Part shown: positions 7,163 to 10,273 of the stretch, one piece after another
Layout: the number at the start of each line of letters is the position of its first letter
Numbering within the stretch: the stretch's first letter is position 1
Source: an uncultured Eubacteriales bacterium
Lineage (GTDB): Bacteria; Bacillota; Clostridia; Oscillospirales; Acutalibacteraceae
Direction: 5' to 3'
DNA length: 10,273 nt
Assembly: GCA_934615635.1 (NCBI GenBank)
Contig: CAKTTT010000071.1
Location: forward strand, 1 to 10,273
Notes under the pieces: generated by a model
The model's input: only the letters and a program-made list of their open reading frames with translations
Told to the model about the DNA's origin: nothing
Database searches by the model: none
Program-made: the position numbers and the translations under genes

Positions 7163-7433
7163 AGGAAACAGGGCCGCGGTCCTGTGTGGGGGCTTTCCGC
7201 TTTTATGGACGCTTGATCCGCCGAGATCTATGGCTTTGCCGGACAACCGACAAGGATCGCTTTGTTTTTGGACAGCCCCATCGTGTTCGCCACGCCCCCT
7301 TCCGAAACGCCGCCGGCGGGAGGGCTTTGGCTGGCGCGGGGCACGGGAAAGAGATCCTTTCATTCCCCGTGATAGCAGCGGCGAATCCGGGCAGACTACA
7401 TCATGGGCTTTTACAGGGAATTTCCGCCGCCCC
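7163..7433. other. Intergenic region between the gdhA terminator and the cls promoter
   Basis: About 270 bp with no supported gene. The reading frame of the cardiolipin synthase gene runs open upstream to 7230, but that part encodes Arg/Pro/Ser-rich low-complexity sequence unlike the family and lies upstream of the promoter. At 7168-7185 there is a near-perfect palindrome (ACAGGGC, CGCG, GTCCTGT; one G-T mismatch pair) that could be a protein site or a short hairpin. Confidence 0.5.
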
Positions 7434-7462
7434 TTGTCGAAACCGCCCGATTTTGCTATACT
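7434..7462 (+). promoter_or_regulatory. Promoter of the cardiolipin synthase gene
   Basis: TTGTCG (7434-7439), a 17-bp spacer and TATACT (7457-7462), preceded by TGC so that it also reads as an extended -10. It lies 50 nt before ATG 7512 and rules out the longer upstream frame as translated sequence. Confidence 0.7.
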
Positions 7463-7511
7463 GATGCAAAAGCCGCATAAACGGATGCAGGAGGGGCGAA
7501 GGGGTGCAGAA

Positions 7512-9047
7512 ATGAAGAAAATCCTGAAAATGCTGTTTAACCGGGTGGTCCTGGTGGGGCTGGCGATCCTGGTTCAGGTGCTGCTGCTGATTCTGATGGT
7601 GGTCAAATTCCAGGAATATTTTGTTTATTTTTACGCCATGTGCACGGTGTTGAGCATGGCGGTGGTTCTCATCATCGTCAATGGCAACAGCAATCCGGGA
7701 TATAAAATCGCCTGGCTGATTCCGGTGCTGCTGGTGCCGGTGTTCGGCGGGCTGTTTTACGTGATTTTCGGCGGCAACCGGCTGCGCAAGCCGGTAAAGC
7801 GAAAGATGAGCAAGGTGGAGGAAAAGATGCGTCTGGCGCTGCCTCCTCAGGAGGGAATGCTGGAGGAGCTGGAATCGGTGAGCATCGACGCCGCCAATCA
7901 GGCGCGCTATATCCAGACCTACGCCTACTGCCCGGTTTACACCAACACCTACACCGATTATCTGCCCATGGGAGAGATCAAGTTTGAGCGGATGAAGGAG
8001 GAGCTGCGCAAGGCGGAGCATTATATCTTCCTGGAATATTTCATCATCCAGGAGGGTACGATGTGGAACGCGATCCTGGAGATCCTCACGGAAAAGGTGA
8101 AGCAGGGGGTGGAGGTCCGCCTGATGTATGACGACATGGGCTGTATTATGACCCTCCCGCATCACTACGAGCGGCAGATGGAGGCCCTGGGCATCGCCTG
8201 CTGTGTGTTCAACCCCTTTATCCCCGTTTTATCCTCCCGCCTCAATAATCGGGATCACCGAAAAATCTGCATTATCGACGGGCATACCGGCTTCACCGGC
8301 GGCATCAACCTGGCTGACGAGTATATCAACGCCTACGAAAAGCACGGACACTGGAAGGATTCCTCCATCATCCTCAAGGGGGACGCCGTGTGGAACCTGA
8401 CGGTGATGTTTCTGGCCATGTGGGATGATATCCGGGGGATCCAGGAGGACTATGAAAAGTTCAAGCCCCAGGTGTATCAGACGGTCCCGGAGGCGAAGGA
8501 CGGCTTTGTGCAGCCTTATTCCGACAATCCGCTGGATGATGAAATCGTGGGGGAGACGGTTTACTTCAACCTGATCAACAAGGCGAAGCGGTATGTCTAT
8601 ATCACCACCCCTTATCTGATCGTCGACAATGAGATGGTCACCGCCCTGTCCACGGCGGCCAAAAGCGGGGTGGATGTGCGGATCGTCACCCCGCATATCC
8701 CGGACAAATGGTACGTCCACGCGGTGACGCGGGCGTATTACGAAACCCTGCTGCAAAACGGCGTGAGGATTTATGAATACACCCCCGGCTTCATCCACGC
8801 CAAGACTTTTGTGGTGGACGACGAATATGGCACCGTGGGCACCATCAATCTGGACTATCGCAGCTTGTATCTGCATTTTGAATGCGGCGTCTGGCTTTGC
8901 CGCACCCGCAGCGTGTTGCAGATCAAGGAAGATTTTCTCGCTATGCTGCCCGTTTGTCAGGAGATCACCCTGGAGCAGTGCCAGCATGTTCCGTGGTACC
9001 GCAAGCTGGGCAGAGCCTGCCTGCGGATATTCGCGCCCCTGATGTGA
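7512..9047 (+). CDS. cls: Cardiolipin synthase (phospholipase D family)
   Basis: A 511-residue membrane enzyme that would condense two phosphatidylglycerol molecules into cardiolipin and glycerol. Hydrophobic segments at about 11-31, 38-57 and 67-87 place the N-terminus in the membrane, and the catalytic part follows in the cytoplasm. Both HKD motifs of the phospholipase D superfamily are intact: HRKICIID (His249, Lys251, Asp256) followed by GFTGGINLADEY, and HAKTFVVD (His429, Lys431, Asp436) followed by GTINLDYRS. The length is typical for bacterial Cls. I chose ATG 7512 because GAAGGGG ends 7 nt upstream, MKKILK leads straight into the first membrane helix, and a promoter lies at 7434-7462. 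Earlier in-frame ATGs at 7464 and 7485 fall at the predicted transcription start or on the AGGAGG. folE starts 69 bp after the stop with no terminator between, so the two may share a transcript. Confidence 0.95.
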   Translation: MKKILKMLFNRVVLVGLAILVQVLLLILMVVKFQEYFVYFYAMCTVLSMAVVLIIVNGNSNPGYKIAWLIPVLLVPVFGGLFYVIFGGNRLRKPVKRKMSKVEEKMRLALPPQEGMLEELESVSIDAANQARYIQTYAYCPVYTNTYTDYLPMGEIKFERMKEELRKAEHYIFLEYFIIQEGTMWNAILEILTEKVKQGVEVRLMYDDMGCIMTLPHHYERQMEALGIACCVFNPFIPVLSSRLNNRDHRKICIIDGHTGFTGGINLADEYINAYEKHGHWKDSSIILKGDAVWNLTVMFLAMWDDIRGIQEDYEKFKPQVYQTVPEAKDGFVQPYSDNPLDDEIVGETVYFNLINKAKRYVYITTPYLIVDNEMVTALSTAAKSGVDVRIVTPHIPDKWYVHAVTRAYYETLLQNGVRIYEYTPGFIHAKTFVVDDEYGTVGTINLDYRSLYLHFECGVWLCRTRSVLQIKEDFLAMLPVCQEITLEQCQHVPWYRKLGRACLRIFAPLM

Positions 9048-9104
9048 TAATCCGGCCGCCGCGGGAGAGAGACGGCGCGCCGATTTTGATTGAACGTTGG
9101 AAAG

Positions 9105-9119
9105 AAGGAAAAGGATTTG
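9105..9119 (+). promoter_or_regulatory. Ribosome binding site that decides the folE start
   Basis: AAGGAA (9105-9110) lies 6 nt before TTG 9117. The alternative in-frame TTG at 9090 has only a distant purine stretch (9063-9071) and would add nine residues, MNVGKKEKDL-like, that the family normally lacks. Confidence 0.65.
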
Positions 9120-9680
9120 GATAAACCGCGTATTGAAGCCGCCGTGAGGGAGCTGCTGCTGGCCATCGGCGAGGATCCCGACAGAGAAGGGCTGCAGGAA
9201 ACCCCTCGGAGGGTGGCGGAGATGTATGGGGAGATCTTCTCCGGTCTGGAGGAGACGCCTGAAAAGCATATGAAGCTGTTCAACGAGACCAAGCATGACG
9301 AAATGGTCACGGTGCGGGATATCCCGCTCTATTCCATGTGCGAGCATCATCTGCTGCCCTTTATCGGCGTGGCGCACATCGCCTATATTCCCCGGGACGG
9401 CCGGGTGATCGGGCTGTCCAAGCTGGCGCGGATCGTCAACGCTTTCGCCCGCCGTCCCCAACTGCAGGAGCGGCTCACCGCCCAATTGGCGGATTTCCTG
9501 GAGGAAAAGCTGGAACCCCAGGGGGTGGCGGTGATTATCGAGGCGGAACATCTGTGCATGACCATGCGGGGGGTGCGGGCCGCCGGCGCCAAGACCCAGA
9601 CCTCCGCCCTGCGCGGCCGGATGAAGGCGGATCCACGCGCCAGAGCGGAGGTCCTGGATCTGCTGATTCGGGGAAGGTAA
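9117..9680 (+). CDS. folE: GTP cyclohydrolase I
   Basis: A 187-residue zinc enzyme that converts GTP to 7,8-dihydroneopterin triphosphate plus formate. This is the first step of tetrahydrofolate synthesis and, in many bacteria, the source of precursor for queuosine. Using the TTG 9117 start, the family signature SMCEHHLLPFIG is at 73-84 with zinc-binding Cys75 and catalytic/zinc-region His77 and His78. The second zinc cysteine is Cys147 in EHLCMTMRGV, with His145 beside it. REGLQETPRRVAEMY (24-38) and IGLSKLARIVNAFARRPQLQERLT (98-121, interrupted here only by description) are the usual conserved core. The length is typical. No other folate gene is adjacent in the window. It follows cls by 69 bp and may be read through from that promoter, since I see no separate promoter. 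Two hairpins end the transcript. Confidence 0.95.
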   Translation: MDKPRIEAAVRELLLAIGEDPDREGLQETPRRVAEMYGEIFSGLEETPEKHMKLFNETKHDEMVTVRDIPLYSMCEHHLLPFIGVAHIAYIPRDGRVIGLSKLARIVNAFARRPQLQERLTAQLADFLEEKLEPQGVAVIIEAEHLCMTMRGVRAAGAKTQTSALRGRMKADPRARAEVLDLLIRGR

Positions 9681-9696
9681 AGGCTGGACGAGAGCG

Positions 9697-9741
9697 GCCG
9701 CTTCCCACGGTTTTGTCATGCAGCCGTCGGAAGCGGCTTTT
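9697..9741 (+). terminator. First terminator after folE
   Basis: GCCGCTTCC (9697-9705) pairs perfectly with GGAAGCGGC (9729-9737). Inside it ACGG (9707-9710) pairs with CCGT (9724-9727) across a C-C mismatch, and TTTT follows at 9738-9741. It begins 16 nt after the folE stop. Confidence 0.75.
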
Positions 9742-9748
9742 CAAATGA

Positions 9749-9790
9749 AAAAACAGGCGAGAGCGGTTCACACCCCTCTCGCCTGTTTTT
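9749..9790. terminator. Second, bidirectional terminator after folE
   Basis: AAAAACAGGCGAGAG (9749-9763) pairs perfectly over 15 bp with CTCTCGCCTGTTTTT (9776-9790) around a 12-nt loop. The A-tract on the left and T-tract on the right let it work on either strand. It lies 8 nt after the first folE terminator. No convergent minus-strand gene is visible in the window. Confidence 0.85.
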
Positions 9791-9867
9791 GTAAAGGGAA
9801 AACCACAGGGAAGGGGAGCGGTTCAGGAGAAGGCTTGCGCGGATGATGAAGGAAGAAAAACCCTCTT

Positions 9868-9917
9868 TGCTATAATGAGAGTGCGGTGTGGCAACTGTCC
9901 TCAAAAGCAAAGGGAGG
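9868..9917 (+). promoter_or_regulatory. Extended -10 promoter and ribosome binding site of the broken IS200 gene
   Basis: TGC plus TATAAT (9868-9876) forms an extended -10 box; no good -35 lies at the right distance. AGGGAGG (9911-9917) is 10 nt before ATG 9928. CCTC (9899-9902) can pair with the GAGG of this site, so the ribosome binding site may be partly hidden in a small hairpin, a known habit of IS200 elements. Confidence 0.5.
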
Positions 9918-9927
9918 TCATTCAGGA

Positions 9928-10228
9928 ATGAACGACGTAAATCGTTTAACGCATACGAGAGGTATGCCCCGATCATGTGCACATGCTGGTAGAGATACCG
10001 CTTAAAGTAGTAGTCTCCAGTTTCATGGGGTATCTCAAAGGGAAGAGCAGCCAGATGATCTACGAAAAATTTCCAGAGCTAAAGTATAAATATGGAAACA
10101 GGGAATTCTGGTGCCGAGGGTATTACGTGGACACAGCAGGCAAGAATGCGAAAAAGATACAGGAATATGTTAAACATCGATTAGAAGAGGACAAAGCCGG
10201 AGGTCAACTGACAATGGGGGACCTCTAA
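9928..10228 (+). pseudogene. tnpA: IS200-type Y1 transposase TnpA, internally deleted and frameshifted
   Basis: This is the remains of an IS200/IS605-family single-strand transposase (HUH/Y1 type). From ATG 9928 the frame gives MNDVNRLTHTR, the start expected of these proteins, then loses homology and stops. In the +1-shifted frame from about 9959 the family resumes at EVCPDHVHMLVEIP and continues through SSFMGYLKGKSS, EFWCRGYYVDT and EYVKHRLEED to a stop at 10226. The segment normally between them, roughly 45 residues with the YHIVF-x-PKYRR block, is missing, so the gene has an internal deletion of a length not divisible by three. The HUH pair (His-Val-His) and catalytic Tyr (in QEYVK) remain, but the Gln normally four residues after that Tyr is Arg. 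The C-terminus also lacks the usual PFxG tail. An active product is very unlikely. Deletion size is inferred from memory of the family. Confidence 0.85.
10200..10225 (+). repeat. Inverted repeat across the 3' end of the transposase frame
   Basis: GAGGTC (10200-10205) and GACCTC (10220-10225) are perfect 6-bp inverted repeats separated by 14 nt, immediately before the stop codon. It may be part of the subterminal structure of the element or chance. Confidence 0.4.
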
Positions 10229-10242
10229 ACCCGTTTACGGGT
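10229..10242 (+). repeat. Hairpin near the presumed right end of the IS200-type element
   Basis: ACCCG (10229-10233) and CGGGT (10238-10242) form a perfect short stem with a TTTA loop directly after the transposase stop codon. IS200/IS605 elements carry such subterminal hairpins as TnpA recognition sites. No T-run follows, so a terminator is less likely. Confidence 0.5.
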
Positions 10243-10273
10243 AGCAGGTAACCGTCTTTCGTAACTGGCAGAC

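Larger units (their letters stand above)
9868..10273 (+). mobile_element. Degenerate IS200/IS605-family element, ends not defined
   Basis: The segment around the broken transposase is visibly richer in A+T than the rest of the window, fitting an acquired element. The left end is not resolvable; I place it no earlier than the extended -10 box. Beyond the stop codon lies a hairpin (10229-10242) of the kind found near IS200 right ends, and the right boundary may be outside the window. IS200-type elements make no terminal inverted repeats or target duplications, so exact ends need comparison with an empty site. Confidence 0.6.

Noticed and set aside
7230..7511. N-terminal extension of the cardiolipin synthase frame to 605 residues
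   Set aside because: The extra 94 codons precede the promoter at 7434-7462, lack a ribosome binding site and do not resemble the family, while ATG 7512 leads directly into the first membrane helix.
8229..9719. 496-codon open frame on the minus strand
   Set aside because: It lies antisense to cls and folE, which have complete catalytic motifs, and its translation is low complexity.

Overview
The window reads as a chromosomal segment of a GC-rich, low-copy-repeat Firmicute. It is most likely a gut-type Clostridia (Oscillospiraceae/Ruminococcaceae-like) genome. The reasons are strong purine-rich Shine-Dalgarno sites, TTG starts, sigma-A type promoters with a 17-bp spacer, GC-rich hairpin plus T-run terminators, a PolA whose 3'-5' exonuclease domain lacks catalytic acidic residues, and a clostridial-type cardiolipin synthase. 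The assignment to that family is inference. No rRNA, tRNA, CRISPR array or phage gene is visible.

Layout, all real genes on the + strand: (1) 2-841, 3' end of an ABC exporter ATP-binding half whose beginning lies outside the window; (2) 939-2069, a two-gene unit with a cytosolic zinc-dependent phospholipase C-like protein and a MarR/FabT-like regulator, closed by a terminator; (3) 2403-4979, polA with its own promoter, followed by about 560 bp without a convincing gene; (4) 5541-7141, gdhA (NADP-type glutamate dehydrogenase) with a fully consensus promoter, an unusual terminator-like hairpin right after the predicted transcription start, and a strong terminator; (5) 7434-9047, a cardiolipin synthase gene with its own promoter, then folE (GTP cyclohydrolase I), followed by two tandem terminators; (6) from about 9868 to the window end, a more AT-rich segment holding a broken IS200-type transposase gene.

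The genes are mostly independent housekeeping units. A weak membrane-lipid theme links the phospholipase C-like protein, the FabT-like regulator and cardiolipin synthase. I see no evidence of a novel multi-gene system. The two points most worth a second look are the terminator-like structure in the gdhA leader and the internally deleted IS200 transposase, which also carries a substitution at a metal-ligand position.
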